Part shown: piece by piece, positions 27,053 through 36,286 of the stretch
Layout of the letters: each line of letters opens with the position of its first letter
Position numbering within the stretch: position 1 is the stretch's first letter
Source of the DNA: Tolypothrix bouteillei VB521301
Lineage (GTDB): Bacteria; Cyanobacteriota; Cyanobacteriia; Cyanobacteriales; Nostocaceae
Assembly (NCBI RefSeq): GCF_000760695.4
Contig: NZ_JHEG04000001.1
Coordinates: forward strand, 1,334,717 to 1,398,716
DNA length: 64,000 nt
Direction: 5' to 3'
Notes under the pieces: generated by a model
Database searches by the model: none
What the model was told of the DNA's origin: nothing
The model's input: the letters and a program-made list of their open reading frames with translations, nothing else
Made by a program: the position numbers and the translations under genes

Positions 27053-27098
27053 GCCGTACAGTGGGTAGTGGGTCATTCAACATCCACGCATCCAAAAT

Positions 27099-28187
27099 CT
27101 ACAGTGCTTCTGGTGGGGCAATATCGGAACCAACTGCGATTCCTGCCGTGCTAGACTGTAACCCGGGTTTGGAAGTTGGTTTTTCGTCTCTCAAGGACTG
27201 CTTGACAGAAGAGGATGCAGGTACTTCGCCTGTATCCATGCTGGCGTTTGCATTCGCTTGCTGAGACATGATTGACAATCCTCCCAAGGAACCAGCAACA
27301 AGGGCTGCATAGCCTACATAAAGATGCACTGGTTTAATCCCAAATCCTAAGTTACTGGATTGAAGTTGAGATTGATAAGACGTTGGTAACACTAATTTTG
27401 TGGGTTCTGGAACAGGTAAAGAAGCAGCTAAACTTGCTCCATCTAGTCCCAAGGCATTACCCATAACACGAATAAAGCCACGAACATAGACATCTTCTGC
27501 CAATGCGTCCCAGTTACCTTCTTCTATTGCAGCCATTTGATAGATAGGTACGTGAGTGTAAACGTGAAGCTGGTTCAGAGAAAGACCTTGCAACTCTCTT
27601 ACTTGCCGCAGTTTTTGACCAACTTGACGCAGGCTTTCTATACGTTGTTGGGCTTTTTGTTCGGCTAGTTCAGCTTTTGTTGGCTTTTTGTTTCCAAACC
27701 ATCTGTTTTGTTTTTTCTTGGCTGGCTGGTTTTCTAAGGTTTGCACAACTTCTGGTTTTGAGGGGAAATCATTTTGAATGTTTGTTTCAACACTCTCTTT
27801 TTCGTGTGCTCTAACATCCGTTAAGCAAGGTGTGAAATCAACAACCTCTGCTTCTTCAGAAAGAGTCGCTACAATTTCTATATTATTGTTGTCTGTTTGA
27901 TAGTTGTTTTCTGGTTGGTTATTTTCGTCTTCTACCTTTTGCGCGTGTTGCACAAATTGGCGAAAAGCTAAACCAATTGCTTCTCTACCTATGGATTGAA
28001 AGAGTGCTTGTGCTTGTTCGGCTGATGAACCTAGCAACTGTTGCATCATAGCGAGAGCACGACGATAAACTTTACTTTGATGTAATTCGGTTTCTATTCC
28101 GTCTAAGAGCGATCGCAATTCATCCTGAGAAATTTCTATAGCTGGATGACCGGGAGATTGTAATAAGTACAGGGATGTGGTAGCCAT
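27099..28187 (-). CDS. RodZ-like helix-turn-helix membrane protein
   Basis: A 362-residue protein with an N-terminal helical domain (to about 100), then an acidic and Gln/Asn-rich linker. A HTH_25-type motif follows at about 190-255 (LRQVRELQGLSLNQLHVYTH, then YVRGFIRVMGNALGLDG), with one membrane helix near 300-318 (LYVGYAALVAGSLGGLSI). RodZ-type proteins pair a cytoplasmic HTH with a membrane anchor and link the cytoskeleton to wall growth. Start at 28187 is used since AGAGG precedes it. The DUF4115 domain is missing; a related gene with a longer tail lies at 29621. It may act as regulator or scaffold. Confidence 0.75.
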   Translation of the reverse strand: MATTSLYLLQSPGHPAIEISQDELRSLLDGIETELHQSKVYRRALAMMQQLLGSSAEQAQALFQSIGREAIGLAFRQFVQHAQKVEDENNQPENNYQTDNNNIEIVATLSEEAEVVDFTPCLTDVRAHEKESVETNIQNDFPSKPEVVQTLENQPAKKKQNRWFGNKKPTKAELAEQKAQQRIESLRQVGQKLRQVRELQGLSLNQLHVYTHVPIYQMAAIEEGNWDALAEDVYVRGFIRVMGNALGLDGASLAASLPVPEPTKLVLPTSYQSQLQSSNLGFGIKPVHLYVGYAALVAGSLGGLSIMSQQANANASMDTGEVPASSSVKQSLRDEKPTSKPGLQSSTAGIAVGSDIAPPEAL

Positions 28188-28588
28188 TGTGGGAAGCCTC
28201 TTTCGGCAGTTGAGCAATGCGAAGTTTCACTTATGTAATTTCTTCTACGGTTTATTATCATCTCCGGATGGATACGTATCATTTTTCTACCTCTCAGGAA
28301 GGATGCAGTCAAAACCACATTTGAAAAGAATAAGACGGTTATTTAAACGTCTTGCAAGGTGAGAGATCGTATTTCTTCTACTTGGTAAAATCAAAGAAAG
28401 AATTAATTGTAAAATTACGCAGTAAATTGTTTTTCTTAATACAATCAAGAAAAACACGGAGTATAAAATAGATGTATTGAGGATAAATCTTAGCCCCTAG
28501 ATTTATCCATGGTGTGTAACTTAATTCAATGACGGAAAAATTAAATTTTTAAGACTTTATCCTTTAGCCTTCATCCTTCATGACAACC
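28188..28588. other. Intergenic region between HTH gene and hydrolase
   Basis: About 400 bases, AT-rich, with no recognisable gene. A short frame on the plus strand at 28177-28362 overlaps the HTH gene start and has no protein pattern. It should contain the promoter of the HTH gene. Confidence 0.4.
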
Positions 28589-29491
28589 CTATTCCAATAC
28601 GAATTGCGAGCTACTGCGATCCTGCACGTGTTTGACAAAAGACTGCACTGCTTCACAATAAACAGAAGGAGCAACCTCTGCTACATCGTTATGTTCTGCT
28701 CCTGGAATGAGAACTAAGTCCTTTGGTGCGGGAGCAGCTTCATACAGGGTCTTGCTCATAAAGGCGGGAACGACCTCATCAGCAGTGCCGTGAATAAATA
28801 AAACTGGTATTTTTAAATTTGGCACTTTCACGATGGAATCAAACCGCTGTTTTAGAATTAAATTGACTGGCAGCATCCAAAAATTGTTCCGATGTGCGAT
28901 CATCTGGCGAATGGAGGTAAAAGAACCTTCTACAATCAAGCCTGCGGCTTCTGGGTGCTTAACAGCTAGATCGATCGCTACAGCACCTCCCAAGGAATGA
29001 CCGTACAGAAAAATTTTGTTGGGTGAGATTTTGCGCTGACTGACTAAGTACTCCCAAGCTGTGGCTGCATCTTGATAAATCCGTAACTCGCTCGGAAAGC
29101 TTCCTTCACTGCAACCGTATCCGCGATAGTCGAACAGGAAGACCGAAAACCCAAGTTGGTGAAACCGATGTGCGCGAACAACGTTGGCTCCAATGTTGAT
29201 ACTATTGCCATGAAAATACAGCAGCACTTTACTGTCAGGTTGGCTAGAAGGTAGCCACCAACCATGGACGCGTTGCACTTTGCCAGAAGAAACGCTGACA
29301 GGTAACCAGACTTCTTCATAATTGAGATTGAAAAACTCTGGTGTTGTTTCAACGATCGAAGAGGGAAAAAAGATAAACCGAGATTGCCGTAGAAAAAGTA
29401 ATATGCAGACAGCACAGTAAGCTATAACTATAGCAAAGAGCGTAAATACGAACAGCAATTGTATTGGTTGTTGCAGCTTATTTATTATCAT
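28589..29491 (-). CDS. Membrane-anchored alpha/beta hydrolase (serine hydrolase)
   Basis: A 300-residue protein with one N-terminal membrane helix (LLFVFTLFAIVIAYCAVCIL, about 10-33) and a BEM46-like alpha/beta hydrolase domain. The oxyanion region is LYFHGNSINIG near 90, the nucleophile lies in LYGHSLGGAVAID, the Asp in FIHGTADEVVP, and His in GAEHNDVAE. It probably faces the periplasm. The longer frame to 29530 starts with TTG and is less likely. It lies between two HTH membrane protein genes, the downstream one convergent and the other divergent. Substrate unknown. Confidence 0.85.
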   Translation of the reverse strand: MIINKLQQPIQLLFVFTLFAIVIAYCAVCILLFLRQSRFIFFPSSIVETTPEFFNLNYEEVWLPVSVSSGKVQRVHGWWLPSSQPDSKVLLYFHGNSINIGANVVRAHRFHQLGFSVFLFDYRGYGCSEGSFPSELRIYQDAATAWEYLVSQRKISPNKIFLYGHSLGGAVAIDLAVKHPEAAGLIVEGSFTSIRQMIAHRNNFWMLPVNLILKQRFDSIVKVPNLKIPVLFIHGTADEVVPAFMSKTLYEAAPAPKDLVLIPGAEHNDVAEVAPSVYCEAVQSFVKHVQDRSSSQFVLE

Positions 29492-29620
29492 GGAAGTATT
29501 TATAAAAACAATATGACTCGTCAAACTCAATAGCTTTATCTCAATAAAATTATGAATACGTTATGAAAAAATGATTTATTATAATATTAGTAAATAGTAC
29601 AAATTTCTATCACTCTTTCA

Positions 29621-30601
29621 GTGGATTGGTTAATTAATGCTTTAAGATTAGCAAATAAAGAGGAGAAGACGGTGAAGCTGTCAAGCAAGGCTCAAGAGGA
29701 GCAACTCATGGAAGTGGTTGCACATCTACGGCAGGTAAGAGAGGAAAGAGCAATACGTATAGACGAACTAGCAGCTTATACGCGAATTCGCCCTGTTTTT
29801 TTACAAGCCTTAGAAGAGGGAAGATTTGAAGAACTACCCGAGCCTGTCTACGTTCAAGGGTTTGTTCGCCATTATGGTGATGCTATAGGATTGGATGGAA
29901 CAGCCATAGCACAAGACTTTGCGAGTATTTGCTCTCCTCCTCCAGAAGCCAGCCAAGACGATCGAGAGTTAGATAAAAAACCAAATATATACATACCCCT
30001 AGCAGTACCATATATTTTGCTATTAGTAGCTGCCTCATTAGGACTTTTTTATATACTTAATCCTCCACGTCCATCTGCTGAATCTGTCAGCCAAAAGAAA
30101 ATTTCTCAAGTTACCTCAAACAAGACAACAGCCTCAAAAGTAGTCTCAGATCCATCTCCCAAAGTATTCCCAGTCGCTCAGCAAACACCTTCTCCCAACC
30201 CAACATCAAGGGTATCGATCGCTCCAACTTCTAGAACATCACAAACGGGCGCAAAACCTACAACTAACGTTAGCCCAACACCAACAGCGACTCCAAATGC
30301 TGCGATCGCCCCTACTCCCACAATCTCCCCTTCAGTAGGAGCCACCTCACCTGTAGAAGTTTCTATCGAACTTCAAGACGAGTCTTGGTTGCGAGTCCAA
30401 GTAGATGGCAAAACAGAATTTGAGGGAACCTTAAGCAAGGGAGAACGAAAATCTTGGACAGCACAAAAAGAGTTAGTCATTCGTTCTGGCAATGCTGGCG
30501 CAGTGATGGTTTCTACAAACAATCAACAGCCAACACCATTAGGAAGTTTGGGCAGTGTAAAGCAAGTAAAGTATACCTCAGAAGTTGTTAATGGTCAATA
30601 G
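29621..30601 (+). CDS. RodZ-like protein: HTH_25, membrane helix and DUF4115 domain
   Basis: The 326-residue product starts at a GTG. The HTH domain is at about 30-100 (LRQVREERAIRIDELAAYTR, and PVYVQGFVRHYGDAIGLDG), and a membrane helix lies near 127-147 (IPLAVPYILLLVAASLGLFY). A Ser/Thr/Pro-rich periplasmic linker (about 150-245) leads to a C-terminal DUF4115-like beta domain (SWLRVQVDGKTEFEGTLSKG). This is the canonical RodZ layout. It is paralogous to the 27099-28187 gene. The final DNA bases run into the TAGTGGTT repeat that separates it from gatA. Confidence 0.85.
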   Translation: MDWLINALRLANKEEKTVKLSSKAQEEQLMEVVAHLRQVREERAIRIDELAAYTRIRPVFLQALEEGRFEELPEPVYVQGFVRHYGDAIGLDGTAIAQDFASICSPPPEASQDDRELDKKPNIYIPLAVPYILLLVAASLGLFYILNPPRPSAESVSQKKISQVTSNKTTASKVVSDPSPKVFPVAQQTPSPNPTSRVSIAPTSRTSQTGAKPTTNVSPTPTATPNAAIAPTPTISPSVGATSPVEVSIELQDESWLRVQVDGKTEFEGTLSKGERKSWTAQKELVIRSGNAGAVMVSTNNQQPTPLGSLGSVKQVKYTSEVVNGQ

Positions 30602-30603
30602 TT

Positions 30604-30654
30604 AGTGGTTGGTTGTTTAGTTGTTGCTTTAAACCACTAACCACTAACCACTTA
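30604..30654. repeat. Inverted repeat between convergent genes
   Basis: TTAGTGGTTGGTTGT on one side and ACCACTAACCACTAACCACTT on the other form an imperfect hairpin. It sits exactly between two convergent genes (stops at 30601 and 30655) and so may act as a bidirectional terminator. It uses the same heptamer-like motif as 22521-22547. Confidence 0.55.
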
Positions 30655-32109
30655 CTAAATTTTTGGTTTCTGCTGATGCCAAGTGGTTGACTGCTCGTAA
30701 GCATGGGCAACTTGAAAGAGCCGATCTTCTCCCAGCACGTTTCCAATCAATTGCAAACCAATTGGTAATCCATGAGTGTCAAAACCACAGGGAACACTGA
30801 TCCCTGGTAAACCTGCAAGATTGACAGGAATAGTCATCAAGTCAACCAAGTACATACTTAAGGGATCGGCAGTTTTTTCTCCTGCTTTAAACGCAGTCGT
30901 GGGTGCTGTAGGACAAACCAACACGTCTACTTTTTCAAAAGCTTTTTCAAAATCTTGTTTGATGAGAGTGCGAACTTTTTGCGCTTTGAGATAGTAGGCG
31001 TCGTAATAACCAGCAGAAAGGGCATAAGTACCAATCATAATCCGGCGTTTCACTTCCGCACCAAACCCAGTTGCACGAGTCCGGGTGTACATTGACAGCA
31101 AATTTTCTGCGTCAGCCGCACGGTATCCATACTTCACCCCATCGTAACGAGCTAAGTTTGCTGATGCTTCTGATGGAGCAATAATATAGTAACTCGGTAA
31201 TCCATCTCGGAATCGAGGACAAGAAATTTCTTGAATTTCTGCTCCCAACGCTTGAAGTTGTTCTAGCGCTTTACGAACGGCTTGTTCAACCTCAGAATCT
31301 AATCCTTCACCAAAGGTTTCTTTGATAACACCAATTCTGAGCTTTCCTTTAGGCAGTTCTGGTTTTAGGTTGACAGTGTAATCGGGGATCTCTACTTTTA
31401 AACTGGTGGAGTCTTTGGGATCGTATCCCGCGATCGCATTCAATAATATTGCAGCATCTTCTACCGTGCGTCCAAAGGGTCCTATTTGATCTAAAGATGA
31501 AGCAAAAGCCACCAGTCCATAACGAGAAACTAACCCATAGGTTGGTTTCATCCCAACAACACCACAGAAGGAAGCGGGTTGTCTGATAGAACCACCCGTA
31601 TCAGAACCCAGAGACACAACACATTCTTCAGCAGCAACTGCAGCCGCCGAACCCCCTGAAGACCCTCCCGGAACTCGTGACAAATCCCAAGGATTCGCAG
31701 TGAGTTTGAAGGCAGAAGTTTCTGTAGAACCGCCCATGGCAAACTCATCTAAATTGGTTTTTCCTACCATAACTGCATCCGCATCTACCAGTTTTTGCGT
31801 CACCGTTGACTCGTAGGGCGGAACAAAGTTTTCCAAAATTCGGGAGGCGCAAGTAGTAGGAATACCCTTGGTACACATATTGTCCTTAATACCAATGGGA
31901 ATTCCAGCAAGAATGCCAATGTTTTCTCCGGCTGCGATTTTAGCATCTACTTTCCGCGCTTGCGAGATCGCAAGTTCTGCAGTCACGCACAAAAAACTGT
32001 GCAATTTTGGCTCCACCGCCTGAATGCGGTCTAAAGCCTCTTGAGTAATTTCAACCGCAGAACGTTCTTTTTTTACTAACTGTGTATGCAACTCGCGGAT
32101 GAATGCCAT
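30655..32109 (-). CDS. gatA: Glutamyl-tRNA(Gln) amidotransferase subunit A
   Basis: A 484-residue amidase of the GatCAB complex, which converts Glu-tRNA(Gln) to Gln-tRNA(Gln). The Ser-cisSer-Lys triad is visible: Lys in IPIGIKDNM (about 75), the Ser pair in [13 protein letters not shown] (about 150), and [13 protein letters not shown] following. Downstream blocks such as [14 protein letters not shown] are intact. Start at the ATG ending at 32109, with AGGAG upstream. A frame extending to 32166 adds residues without matches. gatB and gatC are not in this window, as usual in cyanobacteria, where the subunits are scattered. Confidence 0.96.
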   Translation of the reverse strand: MAFIRELHTQLVKKERSAVEITQEALDRIQAVEPKLHSFLCVTAELAISQARKVDAKIAAGENIGILAGIPIGIKDNMCTKGIPTTCASRILENFVPPYESTVTQKLVDADAVMVGKTNLDEFAMGGSTETSAFKLTANPWDLSRVPGGSSGGSAAAVAAEECVVSLGSDTGGSIRQPASFCGVVGMKPTYGLVSRYGLVAFASSLDQIGPFGRTVEDAAILLNAIAGYDPKDSTSLKVEIPDYTVNLKPELPKGKLRIGVIKETFGEGLDSEVEQAVRKALEQLQALGAEIQEISCPRFRDGLPSYYIIAPSEASANLARYDGVKYGYRAADAENLLSMYTRTRATGFGAEVKRRIMIGTYALSAGYYDAYYLKAQKVRTLIKQDFEKAFEKVDVLVCPTAPTTAFKAGEKTADPLSMYLVDLMTIPVNLAGLPGISVPCGFDTHGLPIGLQLIGNVLGEDRLFQVAHAYEQSTTWHQQKPKI

Positions 32110-32243
32110 GATTGCTCCTTTCTCACTCAAGTTCTTGATTTTAATACACGATCGGGCTTTCTGCACACCGAGTTGATTGAGTTGTGCGAGATCGTTCTGC
32201 TGGGTGTGATTTCATCTACATTATTATATAGACTTCATTCTCC

Positions 32244-32354
32244 CGTTCCCAAACTCTGAGCGAGCTGCTACTTAACAGCTTCTAGCTGACAACAGGAGGC
32301 GGAGCCTTCACTCAAAGGAATTTCCCGGCTCTGCTTGGGAACGAGGTAGCAGCT
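32244..32354 (+). promoter_or_regulatory. Crossing inverted repeats before dnaE-C
   Basis: Four perfect 9-mers lie in the order L1 CGTTCCCAA (32244-32252), L2 AGCTGCTAC (32263-32271), R1 TTGGGAACG (32335-32343), R2 GTAGCAGCT (32346-32354). L1 pairs with R1 and L2 with R2, so the pairs cross, as in a pseudoknot. The element ends 24 bases before the dnaE-C start. It may be a regulatory leader, or simply one of the dispersed palindromes common in these genomes. Confidence 0.4.
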
Positions 32355-32378
32355 ACTCTCTACTCCCTTTATAAAAAT

Positions 32379-33740
32379 ATGGTTAAAATTCTTACACGTA
32401 AATCTATAGGTAAACAAACTGTATACGACATTGGGGTTGAACGCGACCATAATTTTGTTATCAAAAATGGTTCAGTCGCATCCAACTGTTTCAATAAATC
32501 TCACTCAACAGCATACGGTTATGTGACATATCAAACTGCATACCTGAAAGCCAATTATCCTTTGGAATATATGGCAGCACTGTTAACAGCTAACAGTGAT
32601 GATACAGATAAAGTGCAGAAATATATCGCCACTTGCATGAGTATGGGGATTCAAATAGAACCCCCAGATATCAATCGTTCGGGTGTAGATTTTACCCCTT
32701 CAGGAGGAAAGATTTTATTTGGATTGTCAGCTGTTCGCAATGTGGGACAAAACGCAATAGCGTGTATTTTGGAAGCAAGAGAAAAGGAAGGCGAGTTTAA
32801 ATCTTTAGCTAATTTTTGCGATCGCGTCGATTTGCGTGCTGTTAACCGACGTACCTTAGAAGCGCTGATTTCTTGTGGAGCTTTTGACAAAATGGACTCC
32901 AACCGCAACCAGCTAGTTCACGATCTTGAACTTATTTATGATTGGGCGCAATCCCGTGCTAGAGATAGAGCAAGCGGACAGGGAAATCTTTTCGATTTAT
33001 TAGGGAGTGGATTTTCTACCACAAGTACCAACAAAATTCCCAACGGTTTTGAATCAGCACCCAAAGCAAAACCCGTTCTTGATTTTCCCCCTCAAGAAAA
33101 ATTGCGGATGGAAAAAGAACTTTTAGGTTTTTATGTATCAGACCATCCTTTAAAAGCTGTACGTCAAGCAGCCAGAGTTTTATCTCCAATTAACCTTTCA
33201 CAACTTGGAGAACAAAAAGAAGACTCTACAATTACCGCTATTGTCATGCTTAATGGCGTGAAAAAAGTCATGACAAAAAAAGGCGACCCAATGGCAATTT
33301 TGCAGATAGAAGATTTAACAGCACAGTCAGAAGCTGTAGTATTTCCTAAGATTTACGAAAAAATTAATTCATTACTGGCAGTCGATGTTAGATTAATTAT
33401 CTGGGGAAAATTAGACCGACGAGACGATCAAGCTCAATTGATTGTAGAAGATGCTGAACCAGTGGAAACAGTACAGATGGTGATGGTAGAATTATCACCT
33501 TTCCAAGCAACAAGTATTGAGGAGCAAGATCGCCTGAGAGGCATTTTGATAAATGCACAACTAGGGGACAAAGAAAAATCAAAAGTCCCAGTCGTCGGAA
33601 TTATACAAAGTGAAAATTCTCGTTATTATGTACGTCTGGGGCGTCAATTTTGGGTACAAGATTCTAGAATTGCCGTTCATTCTCTTCAAAATGCTCGATT
33701 TACTGCTTACGTACAGAATTTACAGCAAGCAGATAAGTAA
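32379..33740 (+). CDS. dnaE: DNA polymerase III alpha subunit, C-terminal half with split-intein IntC
   Basis: The 453-residue product begins with a 36-residue IntC segment (starts MVKILTRKSIGKQ, includes YDIGVERDHNF, ends VASN). Splicing then joins the downstream extein at Cys37, which starts CFNKSHSTAYGY. This is the trans-splicing intein of cyanobacterial DnaE: the N-terminal half is encoded elsewhere, and the two are ligated to form the replicative polymerase. The extein carries the C-terminal polymerase part, a HhH region and an OB domain (ITAIVMLNGVKKVMTKKG). The ATG has no strong ribosome site. The terminal Asn36 and Cys+1, both needed for splicing, are present. Confidence 0.95.
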   Translation: MVKILTRKSIGKQTVYDIGVERDHNFVIKNGSVASNCFNKSHSTAYGYVTYQTAYLKANYPLEYMAALLTANSDDTDKVQKYIATCMSMGIQIEPPDINRSGVDFTPSGGKILFGLSAVRNVGQNAIACILEAREKEGEFKSLANFCDRVDLRAVNRRTLEALISCGAFDKMDSNRNQLVHDLELIYDWAQSRARDRASGQGNLFDLLGSGFSTTSTNKIPNGFESAPKAKPVLDFPPQEKLRMEKELLGFYVSDHPLKAVRQAARVLSPINLSQLGEQKEDSTITAIVMLNGVKKVMTKKGDPMAILQIEDLTAQSEAVVFPKIYEKINSLLAVDVRLIIWGKLDRRDDQAQLIVEDAEPVETVQMVMVELSPFQATSIEEQDRLRGILINAQLGDKEKSKVPVVGIIQSENSRYYVRLGRQFWVQDSRIAVHSLQNARFTAYVQNLQQADK

Positions 33741-33883
33741 GCCTAAGTCAGTAAATTAACGGAGGTTTTATAGAAGCTTATTAGTTTTTTTCATTACTTC
33801 TGCGGATGATGCTTTCCTAAAAATAATGGTATATTTTTATGCCAGGGAGGGTATGTGTAGAAGGAGGAAGGAGCTAAGGTTAG

Positions 33884-34456
33884 ATGACCGCAGATGAAAT
33901 TCACAAATTTGTTTTATATTGCAAAAAAATTCAACCTCAGCCTCAAGAAGATATCAAACGATTTTTTGAGGGTGTTGTCGGATTTCCATATGATAAAGAA
34001 CTTTTACTACAAGCCTATTTGTTTTTAAATATTCAACAGATATTTCCTTTATGTTCTGAATTGTTATTATTTGAAAAATCACCAATTGCAGATTATACAG
34101 ATTTAGGAAAATGTGATTTTGTTTATCTTACATCATCCGAAAAAATCTTTATAATTGAAACTAAATTTATTGACACTGCTGCAACAGGAGCAACAGAAAG
34201 AAAAAGAAGAAACAAGCATAGAAATAAAGTTTTTGAGCAGGTTATAACTTTAAAAAGTAGATTTAGCGAATATTGGAATATTAATCTAGAGCAATTAGAG
34301 TGCGGCGTTTTTACAACAGATCCAGAGGTGGCTTGGCGGGGTAACGGTGTGAACGTTATGACCAAGGCAGTGTCTATAGATAAACTTGAGTATTGGCGGC
34401 TTAGCTATAAAAAAAATTTATTAATAGAAAATGTACGAGCTTCTCATCGGTATTGA
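33884..34456 (+). CDS. Uncharacterised protein with PD-(D/E)XK nuclease-like core
   Basis: This 190-residue protein has the motif order of PD-(D/E)XK enzymes. A conserved Glu lies in LCSELLLFEKSP near 58, Asp in LGKCDFVYLTSS near 80, then IFIIETKFID near 90 with the Glu-x-Lys pair. A helix rich in basic residues (ERKRRNKHRNK) follows, with a C-terminal alpha/beta part. This resembles DNA-cutting or repair proteins but no family is recognised. The gene is AT-rich compared with dnaE, which precedes it by 143 bases. AAGGAGG lies well upstream of the ATG. It could be a solitary defence or repair gene. Confidence 0.55.
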   Translation: MTADEIHKFVLYCKKIQPQPQEDIKRFFEGVVGFPYDKELLLQAYLFLNIQQIFPLCSELLLFEKSPIADYTDLGKCDFVYLTSSEKIFIIETKFIDTAATGATERKRRNKHRNKVFEQVITLKSRFSEYWNINLEQLECGVFTTDPEVAWRGNGVNVMTKAVSIDKLEYWRLSYKKNLLIENVRASHRY

Positions 34457-34788
34457 TAGTACATTTATGCTATAAGCAGCCCTTTTGCAAGCTAAAGAAT
34501 AAAATTATAAGGTATTTCATTTTCTCTTGTCGCTCCAGGAAGAGAGCGGGGGAGGGTTTGCCTTATTTTCTCAAAGTCTTAGAATGTGCAAGTTGTCTGC
34601 GCCACAGGTTAGTGGCTCGGCGTAGAAACCTTAAGTGGTAAATTTTTGGTAATAACCCACAGTTTAAGTTGTAGCAGTTATGCTGAGTTAAGTAGCAGAT
34701 GACAACTCAGTCTTGCATCTCTACTAGAGATTGCCAACGCATGAAAAAGTGATGTGGCAACTAACAGATCTAAAAAGAAGGTGTTGAA
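34457..34788. other. Intergenic region before the DUF6464 gene
   Basis: About 330 bases with no gene. A G-rich GAGAGCGGGGGAGGG stretch lies at 34543-34557. No clear terminator for the preceding gene was seen. The AAGGTG ribosome site of the next gene is at its end. Confidence 0.4.
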
Positions 34789-35112
34789 GTGAAAACACTT
34801 TTAGTGATTGCCATTGGTTTTTTACCGTCCCTGATCTCCCTGTGGTTGATGCGTAAATCTCAGGCTAGAACACGCTTGCAGTTCACACGAGTCCCTATGG
34901 CTTCTTCAAGAAGACGCATAGAGCAAAATAATACATCTGAGCCGAGCGATCGCTACTACTTAGAAGGAGTCGGTTACCTGATTGGTGATATTAGTTGTTG
35001 CTATAATGCCCGTTCTGGTTATATCCGTTGTGCTGTAAATCCTGAAGGACCGTGTGAGGGTTGCCGTTACTATCAATCAAATGAATCAGTTGTTGAAAGA
35101 GATTATCAATAA
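34789..35112 (+). CDS. DUF6464-family small membrane protein
   Basis: This 107-residue protein starts at a GTG (AAGGTG upstream). It has one N-terminal membrane helix (LLVIAIGFLPSLISLWLM, residues 4-21), a polar linker, and a Cys-rich C-terminal block: GDISCCYNARSGYIRCAVNP then CEGCRYY. The four to five cysteines suggest a metal site or disulfides. This domain layout is characteristic of a cyanobacterial family of unknown function. It is a single-gene unit. Confidence 0.75.
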   Translation: MKTLLVIAIGFLPSLISLWLMRKSQARTRLQFTRVPMASSRRRIEQNNTSEPSDRYYLEGVGYLIGDISCCYNARSGYIRCAVNPEGPCEGCRYYQSNESVVERDYQ

Positions 35113-35515
35113 ATCTTGAACGAACAATGTCATCCATATTGAGGACAAAAGGAAAAGGGTAAAAGTTGCATTTTTCCCTTGCTGTTGACTGCCATCAAAA
35201 ATTGATAAAAAAAACGTCTGCTGTCAAGTACCTGAAAATACTATTTTGGCTTCGTTACAAAACTAAATATAAATTATAATTTACTCCTATGTGTAGACCC
35301 ATCTCTAGGGGCTGCATGCTAGTAACATCAAGCTTTTAACCTCTAGGGATGCCTTTTTTCTCCGTAGAGTTTTAATGTGTAAAACTAGACTTCGTTATCT
35401 ATTGTGCGGATAAGTATAAGATAATTCAATCTTTATACCTAGATTTTCTGCCCCTTATCAGTCAATACTAAGAGAATGTGAAGACCGTTTAACCTACATA
35501 CAAAAAATATTTGGT
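35113..35515. other. Intergenic region before DsbA-like gene
   Basis: About 400 bases. Contains the hairpin at 35301-35358 (listed separately). The rest shows no gene. The end supplies the promoter of the thiol oxidoreductase. Confidence 0.4.
35301..35358 (+). ncRNA. Hairpin with T tract: terminator or small RNA
   Basis: Arms ATCTCTAGGGG (35301-35311) and CCTCTAGGGAT (35340-35350) pair over 11 positions with two G-U wobbles, enclosing a 28-nt loop. TTTTTT follows at about 35353-35358. The large loop and the distance from the preceding stop (189 bases) suggest either a small RNA with its own terminator or a late terminator. Function unknown. Confidence 0.4.
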
Positions 35516-36286
35516 ATGTATGCATTCTCCTATTTGGTCGGAAAACTACTGTTATGGCTACGTAGCTTTGCAGTGGTTGGATTTATTGGTCTGGTCATGA
35601 GTTGGTCACTTCCAGCGCAAGCAGCCCGCATAAATCCACAACTCGAACAACAAGTGTTGCAAATCCTCCGCGAGCACCCAGAAGCGATTGTCGAGTCAGT
35701 ACAAGCATACCAACAAAAACAGCGCTCTCAAATCCAGCAAGCACAGCAAACCTTTGTGCAACAAATGAAAACCGATCCCTTATCGGTTATTGGTCAATCT
35801 CCCACCACGGGATCTAAAGATTTAAAAATTTTGTTGGTTGAATTTTCTGATTTTGAATGCCCGTACTGTGCTCAAGCATACAAAACTTTGAAGAAGTTTA
35901 TGGTAGAGCACCAGGATGAAGTCACCCTTGTATACAAACATTTCCCTCTCACAAACATTCATCCTCAAGCTGTACCAGCTGCAACAGCCGCCTGGGCTGC
36001 ACAGCAACAAGGCAAATTCTGGGAGTATCAGGATGCTCTGTTTACCAATCAAAAGCAACTAGGCGAACAATTCTACTTAGATACTGCAAACAAGCTCAAT
36101 CTCGATCTGGACAAATTTAAAAGCGATCGCGTTCTCGCCACTGCTGCTATTGAAAAAGATAGTCAGCTTGCCCAGACTTTGGGGCTTTCCGGTACTCCCT
36201 TCTTCATCATGAATGGAGAGGTTTTATCTGGTGCCATACAGCTTGGTGAAATAGAAGCTCTATTAACTCGCGTTCGCAAAAGCTGA
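35516..36286 (+). CDS. DsbA-like periplasmic thiol oxidoreductase
   Basis: This 256-residue protein has an N-terminal hydrophobic signal or anchor (LLLWLRSFAVVGFIGLVMSW) ending at an AQA site near 35. A helical linker (QQKQRSQIQQAQQ) precedes a thioredoxin-fold domain with CPYC active site (FSDFECPYCAQAY near 117) and the cis-Pro in LGLSGTPFFIMNG. DsbA/BdbD-type enzymes make or shuffle disulfides in exported proteins. The two CAP-domain genes that follow may use it; this is inference. Start at 35516 with a weak ribosome site. Confidence 0.9.
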   Translation: MYAFSYLVGKLLLWLRSFAVVGFIGLVMSWSLPAQAARINPQLEQQVLQILREHPEAIVESVQAYQQKQRSQIQQAQQTFVQQMKTDPLSVIGQSPTTGSKDLKILLVEFSDFECPYCAQAYKTLKKFMVEHQDEVTLVYKHFPLTNIHPQAVPAATAAWAAQQQGKFWEYQDALFTNQKQLGEQFYLDTANKLNLDLDKFKSDRVLATAAIEKDSQLAQTLGLSGTPFFIMNGEVLSGAIQLGEIEALLTRVRKS

